Shown here one piece after another: positions 47,575 through 55,889 of a DNA stretch of 64,000 nucleotides. Source of the DNA: Pseudomonas protegens (GTDB lineage Bacteria; Pseudomonadota; Gammaproteobacteria; Pseudomonadales; Pseudomonadaceae). The first letter of the stretch is position 1. Each line of letters opens with the position of its first letter. The DNA is taken from positions 5,178,501-5,242,500 of the forward strand of contig NZ_CP031396.1 of assembly GCF_003363755.1 (NCBI RefSeq), read 5' to 3'. The notes beneath the pieces are model-generated. The model worked only from the letters and a program-made list of their open reading frames with translations. It was not told the origin of the DNA and did no database searches. The translations under genes were made by a program, and so were the position numbers.

Positions 47575-47704
47575 GTAGCCGCTGCCGCAGGCTGCGACCG
47601 AGTCCGCAGGACTCGCAAGGCGATTACCACGATTGACCAGGCAAACCGCGGATGCAGGTTCTGCGGCCCCTGCGGTGCCGATCGCAGCCTGCGGCAGCGG
47701 CTAC
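47575..47704. repeat. Composite REP element, GTAGCCGCTG family
   Basis: GTAGCCGCTGCCGCAGGC at 47575 is mirrored by GCCTGCGGCAGCGGCTAC ending 47704. Between them lie CCGCAGGACTCGCAAGGCG, a GACCAGGC...CCGC piece and CCCCTGCGGTGCCGATCG. The same order of pieces recurs at 54251-54394, so this is a larger mobile or duplicated REP block rather than two chance palindromes. Confidence 0.82.
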
Positions 47705-47724
47705 AGATCAGTCGCCGCCGCGGG

Positions 47725-49557
47725 TCAGTCGATGCCGACGAATCCTCCAGTCTGGTGCTGCCACAGGCGCGCGTACAAACCACCATGGGCCAGCAGTTCG
47801 GCGTGGGTGCCGGCTTCGGCAATGCGCCCCTGTTCCAGGACGATCAGGCGGTCCATGCGGGCGATGGTGGAGAGGCGGTGGGCGATGGCGATCACGGTCT
47901 TGCCCTGCATCAGGGTCTCCAGGCTTTCCTGGATCGCCGCTTCCACTTCCGAGTCCAGGGCCGAGGTGGCTTCGTCCATGATCAGGATCGGCGCGTCCTT
48001 GAGCAGCACCCGGGCAATAGCGATGCGCTGGCGCTGGCCGCCGGACAGCTTGACCCCGCGTTCGCCAACATGGGCATCGAAGCCGGTGCGGCCCTGGGCA
48101 TCGGACAGTTGCGGGATGAACTCGTCGGCCCGGGCCTTGCGCACCGCTTCCCAGAGCTCCTCATCGGTGGCATCGGGGCGGCCGTAAAGCAGGTTGTCAC
48201 GGATCGAGCGGTGCAGCAGCGAGGTGTCCTGGGTGATCATGCCGATGCGCTCGCGCAGGCTTTCCTGGGTCACCTCGGCGATGTTCTGGCCGTCGATGAG
48301 GATCTGTCCGCCCTGCAGGTCGTAGAGGCGCAGCAGCAGGTTGACCAGGGTCGATTTACCGGCCCCGGACGGGCCGATCAGGCCGATCTTCTCCCCGGGA
48401 CGGATGTCCAGGTTGAGGTCGCTGATGACCTTGTTGGCCTTGCCGTAATGGAACTCCACATGCTCGAAGCGCACGCCGCCCTTGGCCACGGCCAGCTTGG
48501 GCGCCTGTTCGCGGTCGGTGAGTTGCAGCGGCTGGGCGATGGTCTTGAGGCCGTCCTCGACCATGCCGATGTTCTCGAAGATGCCGTTGATCACCCACAT
48601 GATCCAGCCGGACATGTTGACGATGCGGATCACCAGACCGGTGGCCAGGGCGATGGCCCCGGCGCTGATCAGCGACTGGCTCCACAGCCACAGGGCCAGG
48701 CCCGTGGTGCTGACGATCAGCAGGCCGTTGAGGCTGGTGATGGTCACGTCCATGGCGGTGACCACGCGGCCGGCCAATTGGCTTTTCTCGGTCTGCTCGG
48801 CGATGGCTTCGCGGGCGTAGCTCTGTTCGAAATGGGTGTGGGCAAAGAGCTTGAGGGTGGTGATGTTGGTGTAGCCGTCGACGATCCGCCCCATGAGTTT
48901 GGAGCGGGCGTCGGAGGCGTCCACCGAGCGCTTCTGGATGCGTGGCACGAAGTAGCGCATGGCACCGATGAAACCGGCGATCCACAGCAGCAGGGGGATC
49001 ATCAGGCGCCAGTCGGCGTCGGCGAACAGCACCAGGGAACCTATGGCGTAGATGGTCACGTGCCACAGGGCGTCGATCACCTGCACCGAGGAGTCCTGCA
49101 GCGAATAGCCGGTCTGCATGATGCGCTGGGCGATGCGCCCGGCGAAGTCGTTCTGGAAGAAGTTCAGGCTCTGGCGCAGCACGTAGCTGTGGTTCTGCCA
49201 GCGGATCAGGCTGGTCATGCCGGGGTTGATGGTCTGGTGCATCAACAGGTCGTGCAGGCCCACCATCAGCGGCCGGAACAGCAGGGCCACCACCGCCATC
49301 CAGGTCAGCTCCAGGCCGTGGTCGGTGAATACCTGGACGCTGGGCGTGCCCTGGGCCAGGTCGATGATGGTGCTCAGGTAGCTGAACAGCGACACCTCGA
49401 TCAGGGCCACGAACAGGCCCACCACCAGCAGGGCGACGAAGCTGGGCCAGACTTGCTTGATGTAGTGGAAGTAGAACGGCAGGACCCGATTGGGCGGGGT
49501 GGCGCTGGGGGCGTCGCGGAAGATATCGATCAGTTGTTCAAAACGACGAAAGAGCAT
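47725..49557 (-). CDS. ABC exporter, fused permease and ATPase
   Basis: A 610-residue type IV ABC half-exporter. Six membrane helices lie in residues ~35-330. The nucleotide-binding domain has Walker A GPSGAGKST, Q-loop MITQDTSL, signature LSGGQRQR, Walker B ILIMDEATSALDS and H-loop AHRLST. It should homodimerise to export lipid or drug-like substrates. The family has diverse substrates and none is indicated here. ATG 49557 gives MLFRRFEQLIDIF. It is followed by a strong terminator, and ppiA lies upstream on the same strand. Confidence 0.9.
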   Translation of the reverse strand: MLFRRFEQLIDIFRDAPSATPPNRVLPFYFHYIKQVWPSFVALLVVGLFVALIEVSLFSYLSTIIDLAQGTPSVQVFTDHGLELTWMAVVALLFRPLMVGLHDLLMHQTINPGMTSLIRWQNHSYVLRQSLNFFQNDFAGRIAQRIMQTGYSLQDSSVQVIDALWHVTIYAIGSLVLFADADWRLMIPLLLWIAGFIGAMRYFVPRIQKRSVDASDARSKLMGRIVDGYTNITTLKLFAHTHFEQSYAREAIAEQTEKSQLAGRVVTAMDVTITSLNGLLIVSTTGLALWLWSQSLISAGAIALATGLVIRIVNMSGWIMWVINGIFENIGMVEDGLKTIAQPLQLTDREQAPKLAVAKGGVRFEHVEFHYGKANKVISDLNLDIRPGEKIGLIGPSGAGKSTLVNLLLRLYDLQGGQILIDGQNIAEVTQESLRERIGMITQDTSLLHRSIRDNLLYGRPDATDEELWEAVRKARADEFIPQLSDAQGRTGFDAHVGERGVKLSGGQRQRIAIARVLLKDAPILIMDEATSALDSEVEAAIQESLETLMQGKTVIAIAHRLSTIARMDRLIVLEQGRIAEAGTHAELLAHGGLYARLWQHQTGGFVGID

Positions 49558-49648
49558 GGGGGTCTTGAAGCCCGGGGTACGGGCTCTCCTGTTCTGAAAG
49601 CGGACGGGGCGCCGGGTAGGGCGCCGCCGTCGGGACAGGCTGGCGGAT

Positions 49649-50212
49649 TCAGTCGATGCGCTTGGCCGACTTGATCAGCACCGGGTCCACAGGCACGTTC
49701 TGCATGCCTTGCTTGGTGGTGGTTTGGGAATTGACGATCTGGTCCACCACGTCCATGCCGCTCACCACCTTGGCGAACACCGCGTAGCCGGCATCGCGGC
49801 CCGGGTCGAGGAAGGCGTTGTCGGCGACGTTGATGAAGAACTGGCTGGTGGCCGAGTTGGGGTTGGAGGTGCGGGCCATGGACAGGGTGCCGCGAACGTT
49901 ATGCAGGCCGTTGGAGGCTTCGTTCTTGATCGGGTCGCGGGTGTCTTTCTGCACCATCTGCGCGGTGAAACCACCGCCTTGGGCCATGAACCCCGGGATC
50001 ACCCGGTGGAAGATGGTGTTGTTGTAGAAGCCGCTGTCGACGTAGTCGAGGAAGTTCTTGCTGGAGATCGGTGCCTTGACCGGGTCCAGTTCGACTTCGA
50101 TCTTGCCGAAGCTGGTGTCCAGCAGGACGTGAGGCGCCTTGGCCGGTTGGGCGGCCATCAGGTTGGCAGCGAACAGCACGGAGCCGGCGACGAGGGCGAT
50201 TTTTTTCAGCAT
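49649..50212 (-). CDS. ppiA: Periplasmic peptidyl-prolyl cis-trans isomerase A
   Basis: A 187-residue cyclophilin. Residues 1-20 are a signal peptide (MLKKIALVAGSVLFAANLMA), so it works in the periplasm. Catalytic-site segments are FHRVIPGFMAQGGGF (Arg and Phe of the active site), NPNSATSQFFINVADN and GYAVFAKVVSGMDVVDQI. Length is normal for PpiA. The stop lies 91 bp before the ABC exporter start. The preceding hydrolase gene ends three bases upstream, so hydrolase and ppiA may be cotranscribed. Confidence 0.92.
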   Translation of the reverse strand: MLKKIALVAGSVLFAANLMAAQPAKAPHVLLDTSFGKIEVELDPVKAPISSKNFLDYVDSGFYNNTIFHRVIPGFMAQGGGFTAQMVQKDTRDPIKNEASNGLHNVRGTLSMARTSNPNSATSQFFINVADNAFLDPGRDAGYAVFAKVVSGMDVVDQIVNSQTTTKQGMQNVPVDPVLIKSAKRID

Positions 50213-50215
50213 GGT

Positions 50216-51019
50216 TCAGTGATCCTGAGTGGTGGTGTCGACTGTGGTTATGAAGTCCAGCAGGGTGTGGTTGAAGCGCTGCGGCTGGTCCAGCGGCGTG
50301 GCGTGTCGGGAGTCCTCGATCACCACCAGCCGTGCATCCGGCAGCAGTTTGACATAAGCCTCTTTGACCGCCACCGGGGTGTAGTCGCGGTCGGCGCTGA
50401 CGACCAGGGTTGGACAGGTGATCCGCCCCAGACGTTCCTGCACTCCCCAGCCGACGATGGCGTCGAAGCTGGCGAGATAAGCACGTTTGTCGTTTTTTGC
50501 CCAGCGCTCGGCCATCTTTTGCCGCAGCTCACCCTGCTCCGGCTTGGGAAACAGGCGTGGCCCCAGGGCCTTGCCGATGGCGGCCGGGCTCAACACCCGG
50601 GCCAGGCTCCAGCGCTTGAACCACTGCCAGTAGTCATTGGCGCTGCGTAGCTTGACCTCGGGGGCGCTGTTGACGATGCACAGGCTCTTGAGCAGTTGCG
50701 GCTGATCCACCGCCAGTTGGAAGCCGATCATGCCGCCCATGGACAGCCCGACGTAGTGCGCGGGGCCCAGGTTCAGGTGCTCGATCAGCGCCACGATGTC
50801 GGCGCTGAAGCCCGGGATGCTGTAGCGCTCCCGAGGTTTGTCGGAGCGTCCGTGACCGCGAATGTCCGGGATGATCAGCCGGTAGCGGGCCGCGAGCTCG
50901 GGGATCTGTTTTTCCCAGTCCAGGGCGCTGGAGCCCAGGCCGTGAACCAGCAGCAGGGGGTCGCCCCGGCCGTATTCCTCGTAGTGCAGGGTGCAACCTT
51001 CATGCTCGAAATACGCCAT
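50216..51019 (-). CDS. Alpha/beta hydrolase (enol-lactonase-like)
   Basis: A 267-residue alpha/beta hydrolase. The oxyanion segment is VHGLGSS. The nucleophile Ser is in GLSMGG (about residue 94). A late Asp lies in SADRDYTP and the catalytic His in EDSRHATPLDQP. It resembles 3-oxoadipate enol-lactonase and related esterases, but no beta-ketoadipate genes are nearby, so the substrate is open. It is read with ppiA (three-base gap) and sits downstream of a LysR gene on the same strand. Confidence 0.85.
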   Translation of the reverse strand: MAYFEHEGCTLHYEEYGRGDPLLLVHGLGSSALDWEKQIPELAARYRLIIPDIRGHGRSDKPRERYSIPGFSADIVALIEHLNLGPAHYVGLSMGGMIGFQLAVDQPQLLKSLCIVNSAPEVKLRSANDYWQWFKRWSLARVLSPAAIGKALGPRLFPKPEQGELRQKMAERWAKNDKRAYLASFDAIVGWGVQERLGRITCPTLVVSADRDYTPVAVKEAYVKLLPDARLVVIEDSRHATPLDQPQRFNHTLLDFITTVDTTTQDH

Positions 51020-51049
51020 GGCAGAACTCCTGTTCTGGTGGGTGGGACG

Positions 51050-51973
51050 TCAGGCTTGCTCGGGGGCGGCAAAGGGCGCATCCAGGGGCGCGGTGTCGAA
51101 GGTGCGCAGCAGTTCCACGAGGATCTGCGTGGCCGGCCCCAGGGGTTTGTCCTTGTTGGAATAGAGGAAGAAGGTCGGATGGCGGCTGCCGCCCTGGTCC
51201 AGGGGCAGGACCTTGAGCAGGCCTTCGCGCAGCTCCCGTTCGATCAGGTGCCGGGGCAGCCAGGCAAACCCCAGGCCGCTGCTGACGAAGGTCGCGGCGG
51301 TGGCCAGGCTGCCCACGGTCCAGCGTTGTTCGGCGCCGAGCCAGCCCACATCCCGCGGCTGCTGGCGACCGGAGTCGCGGATCACCACTTGCAACTGGCT
51401 TTCCAGGTCCTGGAAATGCAGTTCCCGTTGCAGGCGGTGCAGGGCGTGTTCCGGATGGGCCACGGCGACGAACTCCACCGAACTCATCTCGGTGCCCAGG
51501 TAACCGGGAATGTTGAAGCCACTGATGGCCAGGTCGGCCACGCCTTCGAGCAGCACTTCCTCGACCCCGGACAGCACTTCTTCGCGCAAGCGTACGCGGC
51601 AGCCACGGCTTTGCGGCATGAAGGCGGTCAGGGCGCGCACCAGGCGCGCATTGGGGTAGGCGGCGTCCACCACCAGTCGCACTTCGGCTTCCCAGCCCTG
51701 TTCCATATGGTGGGCCAGGTCTTCCAGCTGGCTGGCCTGCTTGACCAGTTGCCGGGAGCGGCGCAGCAACACGCCGCCGGCTTCGGTGAGCACCGCCTTG
51801 CGGCCATCGATGCGCAGCAGCGGCACGCCGAGCTGGTCCTGCATGCGCGCCACGGTGTAGCTGACCGAGGACTGCGAGCGGTGCAGGGCTTCGGCGGCCT
51901 GGGCGAAGCCGCCGTGATCGACCACCGCCTGCAGGGTGCGCCATTGATCCAGGGTCACGCGGGGCGCTTTCAT
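51050..51973 (-). CDS. LysR-type regulator
   Basis: A 307-residue LysR-type regulator with an N-terminal helix-turn-helix (GGFAQAAEALHRSQSSVSYTV, residues ~18-38) and a C-terminal effector domain. It is divergent from the small exported-protein gene at 52023 (49-bp gap) and, one gene further, azoR. The LysR/azoR neighbourhood resembles that of other pseudomonads, making azoR a candidate target, which is inference. It ends 30 bp before the hydrolase gene on the same strand. Confidence 0.87.
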   Translation of the reverse strand: MKAPRVTLDQWRTLQAVVDHGGFAQAAEALHRSQSSVSYTVARMQDQLGVPLLRIDGRKAVLTEAGGVLLRRSRQLVKQASQLEDLAHHMEQGWEAEVRLVVDAAYPNARLVRALTAFMPQSRGCRVRLREEVLSGVEEVLLEGVADLAISGFNIPGYLGTEMSSVEFVAVAHPEHALHRLQRELHFQDLESQLQVVIRDSGRQQPRDVGWLGAEQRWTVGSLATAATFVSSGLGFAWLPRHLIERELREGLLKVLPLDQGGSRHPTFFLYSNKDKPLGPATQILVELLRTFDTAPLDAPFAAPEQA

Positions 51974-52022
51974 GAGGGACTCCTCTTGTCCTAAGCTGGC
52001 GCTCCTTATTGGAGACTGCCGA

Positions 52023-52337
52023 ATGAGAAAATTCTGTTGTGTGTTGCTGGCGCTGTTGCCCCTCTGCGCCTGGGCCTATCCCATCGATGTCGAGAAGCAG
52101 TTGAACGGCCAGAGCATCGACTACACCACCTTCGATACCGATGAAGACATCGGCTCCATCCAGTTGAACAACTACGGCAAGAACGACGCCGTGTGTTCGG
52201 TGGTGTTTCGCAATGGCCCCGAGGCGCCCCGCACCCGCAAGGTGGAAGTGGCGGCCGGCAAGAGCAAGAACGTGACCGCCAAGTTCAATCGCAAGATCAT
52301 CAAGCTGCGCCTGGACCTGAACTGCCAGGCCAAATGA
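52023..52337 (+). CDS. Small conserved exported protein
   Basis: A 104-residue protein with a signal peptide (MRKFCCVLLALLPLCAWA, cut before YPIDVEK). The mature part is beta-rich (SIDYTTFDTDEDIGSIQLNNYG) with two cysteines (Cys59 and Cys101 by count, near VCSVVF and LNCQAK) that could form a disulfide. Basic residues cluster at the end (KSKNVTAKFNRKIIKLR). Homologues in Pseudomonas are, as I recall, misnamed 3-phosphoglycerate kinase, and the protein is far too small for that. ATG 52023 follows TTGGAGACTGCCGA. Confidence 0.72.
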   Translation: MRKFCCVLLALLPLCAWAYPIDVEKQLNGQSIDYTTFDTDEDIGSIQLNNYGKNDAVCSVVFRNGPEAPRTRKVEVAAGKSKNVTAKFNRKIIKLRLDLNCQAK

Positions 52338-52495
52338 TGGACTCTGGGCCGGCCCGGCGTACTGCGTTAGGGCTGGCTCCGCTTATAAACGAATTTGTTG
52401 ATTGGTTATAGCAGTTATTTGCGCTTTTTCATCGATATCACTCTGTTTAATCTGCGCTCCATCGACTTACGCATACCCCGATGGAGGCTTCAGCC

Positions 52496-53095
52496 ATGTC
52501 CCGCGTCCTGATCATTGAAAGCAGTGCCCGCCAGCAGGATTCCGTATCCCGGCAATTGACCCAGACCTTTATCCAGCAATGGCAGGCCGCTCACCCCGGC
52601 GACTCGATCACGGTGCGTGACCTGGCCCGCAACCCGGTGCCGCATTTGGACGCCAACCTGTTGGGAGGCTGGATGAAACCTGCCGAGCAGCGCAGCGCCG
52701 CCGAGCAGGAGTCCCTGCAGCGCTCCAATGAGCTGACCGAGGAGCTGCTGGCCGCCGACGTGCTGGTGATGGCCGCGCCGATGTACAACTTTGCCATTCC
52801 CAGCACCCTGAAAGCCTGGCTCGACCATGTGCTGCGTGCCGGGGTGACCTTCAAGTACACCGACACCGGGCCCCAGGGCCTGCTGACCGGCAAGCGTGCC
52901 TACGTGCTCACTGCTCGGGGCGGCATCTACGCCGGCAGCAGCGCCGATCACCAGGAACCCTACCTGCGTCAGGTCATGGGCTTTATCGGTATCCACGACG
53001 TCGAGTTCATCCACGCCGAAGGTTTGAACCTGGGCGGCGACTTCCACGAAAAGGGCTTGAACCAGGCCAACGCCAAGCTGGCCCAGGTGGCCTGA
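52496..53095 (+). CDS. azoR: FMN-dependent NADH-azoreductase
   Basis: A 199-residue flavodoxin-like oxidoreductase that reduces quinones and azo bonds with NADH. The FMN phosphate loop is ESSARQQDSVSR at residues ~7-18. MAAPMYNFAIPSTLKAWLDHVLRAG is the conserved flavin-contact and dimer segment (long form, centre MYNF). ARGGIY near residue 140 is also conserved. ATG 52496 is chosen because GGAGG lies eight bases upstream. ATG 52481 overlaps that site. The promoter region 52338-52480 is AT-rich. Confidence 0.92.
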   Translation: MSRVLIIESSARQQDSVSRQLTQTFIQQWQAAHPGDSITVRDLARNPVPHLDANLLGGWMKPAEQRSAAEQESLQRSNELTEELLAADVLVMAAPMYNFAIPSTLKAWLDHVLRAGVTFKYTDTGPQGLLTGKRAYVLTARGGIYAGSSADHQEPYLRQVMGFIGIHDVEFIHAEGLNLGGDFHEKGLNQANAKLAQVA

Positions 53096-53240
53096 GCCCC
53101 GTCGGGCGAAGCGGCGCTGCAAGATGGGCGCCGTTAATCCGCAGATAATCCGCCGGTGTTCAAGTAGCGCCTGCGGATCCCCTTCAAGCCGGTTCGCGCA
53201 TCGAACCTCCCTTTGCACTGGTAGCTCCTTCAGTGCCGAC

Positions 53241-53277
53241 GCCCGATTGCACGCTTAGCGAGATCGGGCTTTTTTTT
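53241..53277 (+). terminator. Intrinsic terminator downstream of azoR
   Basis: GCCCGAT (53241-53247) pairs with ATCGGGC (53263-53269) and is followed by eight T. It ends plus-strand transcription 145 bp after azoR and lies upstream of the EamA gene. Confidence 0.82.
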
Positions 53278-53340
53278 GCCCGGGATTTCATCTGTACCGG
53301 CAAAACCGCTATCGTCGCCGCCATTCAAGATGAGGCGAAC

Positions 53341-54204
53341 ATGGGCTATCTACTTTTTGTCACTCTGATCCAGGCGTTTTCCTTCAGCCTGATCGGCGAA
53401 TACCTGGCCGGGCATGTCGACAGTTACTTTGCGGTGCTGGTGCGGGTGCTGCTAGCGGGGCTGGTGTTTCTCCCGCTGACCCGCTGGCGCCGGGTGGAAC
53501 CGGCCTTCATGCGCGGCATGCTGCTGATCGGGGCCCTGCAGTTCGGCATCACCTACGTGTGCCTGTACCTGAGCTTTCGGGTGCTGACGGTGCCGGAGGT
53601 GCTGCTGTTCACCATCCTCACGCCTTTGCACGTGACCCTGATCGAAGACGCCCTGAACCGGCGCTTCAACCCCTGGGGGCTGCTGGCGGCGCTGGTGGCG
53701 GTGGCGGGCGCGGTGGTGATCCGCTACGACAGCGTCAACCCGGACTTCTTCATCGGCTTCTTGCTGCTGCAACTGGCCAACTTCACCTATGCCGCCGGGC
53801 AAGTGCTGTACAAGCACCTGGTGGCGCGCTACCCCAGCGACCTGCCGCATTACCGGCGCTTCGGCTACTTCTACCTGGGGGCGTTGCTGGTGGTACTGCC
53901 GGCGTTCCTGCTGTTCGGCAAGGCCCATTACCTGCCTGATGCGCCGCTGCAATGGGCGGTGCTGCTGTTTCTCGGCCTGGTGTCCACGGCATTGGGGATG
54001 TACTGGTGGAACAAGGGCGCGTGCCTGGTGACCGGCGCCACCCTGGCGGTGATGAACAACTTGCATGTGCCGGTGGGGCTGCTGGTCAATCTGCTGATCT
54101 GGAACCAGCATGAAGACCTGGGGCGCTTGTTGCTGGGGGGGTTGGTGATCCTTGGGGCGGTGTGGATCAGCCGCCGCGGCTCTACGGTGCTGGCGACTCG
54201 CTGA
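53341..54204 (+). CDS. EamA-family transporter (CARB type)
   Basis: A 287-residue inner-membrane protein with about ten helices and two EamA halves (VLVRVLLAGLVFLPLTRWRR in the first, ANFTYAAGQVLYKHLVARYP in the second). It resembles carboxylate/amino-acid/amine transporters of the DMT superfamily, possibly a metabolite exporter. ATG 53341 (MGYLLFVTLIQAFSF) follows GATGAGGCGAAC. The longer frame starting 53233 crosses the terminator and is rejected. Codons near the end run into a composite REP element. Confidence 0.83.
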   Translation: MGYLLFVTLIQAFSFSLIGEYLAGHVDSYFAVLVRVLLAGLVFLPLTRWRRVEPAFMRGMLLIGALQFGITYVCLYLSFRVLTVPEVLLFTILTPLHVTLIEDALNRRFNPWGLLAALVAVAGAVVIRYDSVNPDFFIGFLLLQLANFTYAAGQVLYKHLVARYPSDLPHYRRFGYFYLGALLVVLPAFLLFGKAHYLPDAPLQWAVLLFLGLVSTALGMYWWNKGACLVTGATLAVMNNLHVPVGLLVNLLIWNQHEDLGRLLLGGLVILGAVWISRRGSTVLATR

Positions 54205-54250
54205 GGCAGCGATCCAGGGGCTGGATGCTGGCGGCGCTGCCGGGCTGGTT

Positions 54251-54394
54251 GTAGCCGCTGCCGCAGGCTGCGATCGAGGCCGCAGGACTCGCAAGGCGGC
54301 CGCCGCGTATGACCAGGCGAACCGCCAACACAGGTTTCACGGCCCCTGCGGGGCCGATCGTCCGAACGCGGCCCGAACCTTCGGCAGCGGCTAC
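54251..54394. repeat. Composite REP element, GTAGCCGCTG family
   Basis: Begins GTAGCCGCTGCCGCAGGC at 54251 and ends GGCAGCGGCTAC at 54394, with CCGCAGGACTCGCAAGGCG, GACCAGGCGAACCGC and CCCCTGCGGGGCCGATCG between, in the same order as at 47575-47704. It lies between convergent genes and touches the stop of the MscS gene. Confidence 0.82.
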
Positions 54395-54397
54395 AGG

Positions 54398-55696
54398 TTA
54401 AAGCGCGTGCTTTTCTGGTTGTGGAACATGGCTGGCGCCCGCTATCGCCGGCAGCAAACCGGCCCGCAGATCGGTGCCGCTGGGCTGCTGGTAGAGGTTC
54501 AGGCCAAATTCCGGCATTACCGCCAGCAAGTAATCGAAGATATCCCCCTGGATGCGCTCGTAATCCACCCAGGCCGTGGTGCGGGTGAAGCAGTAGATCT
54601 CCAGCGGAATGCCCTGGGCCGTGGTCTGCATCTGGCGCACCATGCAGGTCATGTTCGGCTGGATCTCCGGGTGGCTCTTGAGGTACGCCAGGGCATAGGC
54701 GCGGAAGGTGCCGATATTGGTCATGCGCCGGCGGTTGGCCGATAGCGCGGCGACGTTGCCCTGGGCTTCGTTCCAACTCTTGAGCTCGGCCTGCTTGCGC
54801 CCGATGTAGTCGGTAAGCAGGCGCACCTTGCTCAGCCGCTGTTCTTCGTCGTCATGCAGAAAGCGCACGCCGCTGGCATCGATGTACAGGCTGCGCTTGA
54901 TCCGCCGGCCGCCGGACTGCTGCATGCCGCGCCAGTTCTTGAACGACTCGCTCATCAAGCGCCAGGTCGGGATGGAGACGATGGTCTTGTCGAAGTTCTG
55001 CACCTTGACCGTGTGCAGGGTGATGTCCACCACGTCGCCGTCGGCACCCACCTGGGGCATCTCGATCCAGTCGCCGACCCGCAGCATGTCGTTGCTGGTC
55101 AACTGCACGCTGGCGACGAAGGACAACAGGGTGTCCTTGTAGACCAACAGGATCACCGCCGACATGGCGCCCAGACCGGACAGCAGCAACAGCGGCGAGC
55201 GGTCGATCAGGGTGGCGACGATGATGATCGCGCCAAACACATACAGCACCATCTTCGCCAGTTGCACGTAGCCCTTGATCGAGCGGGTGCGGGCGTGTTC
55301 GGTGCGTGCGTAGATGTCCAGCAGGGCATTGAGCAGGGCACTCAGGGCCAGGAGCTGGAACAGGATGGTGAAGGCCATGGCCAGGTTGCCGAGGAACAGC
55401 AGGCTGGTCTTGCTCAGCTCCGGCACCAGGTGCAGGCCGAACTGGATCACCAGGGACGGGGTCATTTGCGCCAGGCGGTGGAACACCTTGTTGTGGCGCA
55501 GGTCATTGAGCCAGTGCAGGGACGGCTGCCGGCCCAGCAGCCTGACGGCGTGCAGGACCAGGTAGCGGGCCACTCGTCCGAGCACCAGGGCGATCACCAG
55601 TAACAGGGCCAGGCCGATGCCGGCGTGCAGGAGAGGGTGTTGATCGAGGGCTCCCCAGAGATCCTGGGTATTGAGCCAGAGCTGTTTGAAATCCAT
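54398..55696 (-). CDS. MscS-family mechanosensitive channel (YbdG-like)
   Basis: A 432-residue channel with five hydrophobic helices in residues ~20-190. The pore-lining and beta-domain region follows (SGLGAMSAVILLVYKDTLLSFVASVQL, then DMLRVGDWIEMPQVGADGDVVDITLHTVKVQNFD). The C-terminal cytoplasmic part is longer than MscS itself and fits the YbdG/MscM subgroup, which gives small-conductance protection against osmotic downshift. ATG 55696 gives MDFKQLWLNTQDL. It is divergent from the DEAD-box helicase gene. Confidence 0.88.
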   Translation of the reverse strand: MDFKQLWLNTQDLWGALDQHPLLHAGIGLALLLVIALVLGRVARYLVLHAVRLLGRQPSLHWLNDLRHNKVFHRLAQMTPSLVIQFGLHLVPELSKTSLLFLGNLAMAFTILFQLLALSALLNALLDIYARTEHARTRSIKGYVQLAKMVLYVFGAIIIVATLIDRSPLLLLSGLGAMSAVILLVYKDTLLSFVASVQLTSNDMLRVGDWIEMPQVGADGDVVDITLHTVKVQNFDKTIVSIPTWRLMSESFKNWRGMQQSGGRRIKRSLYIDASGVRFLHDDEEQRLSKVRLLTDYIGRKQAELKSWNEAQGNVAALSANRRRMTNIGTFRAYALAYLKSHPEIQPNMTCMVRQMQTTAQGIPLEIYCFTRTTAWVDYERIQGDIFDYLLAVMPEFGLNLYQQPSGTDLRAGLLPAIAGASHVPQPEKHAL

Positions 55697-55889
55697 GGGC
55701 TAAAACGATTCTTCTATGGGACACGAGGGGAGGATTAGAGCATTTAACCCTGACAAAGTTACGGTTAAGGACAAATCGGCTAACAAAAAACCAACTCTTT
55801 GCCACCGTTTGCACAAAGAAACTCGGCCTGCGCGCTCGAAACCGTTACCCTATGCAGCTGTTTTTTTGCATATCTTCGAGGTAGCACCC

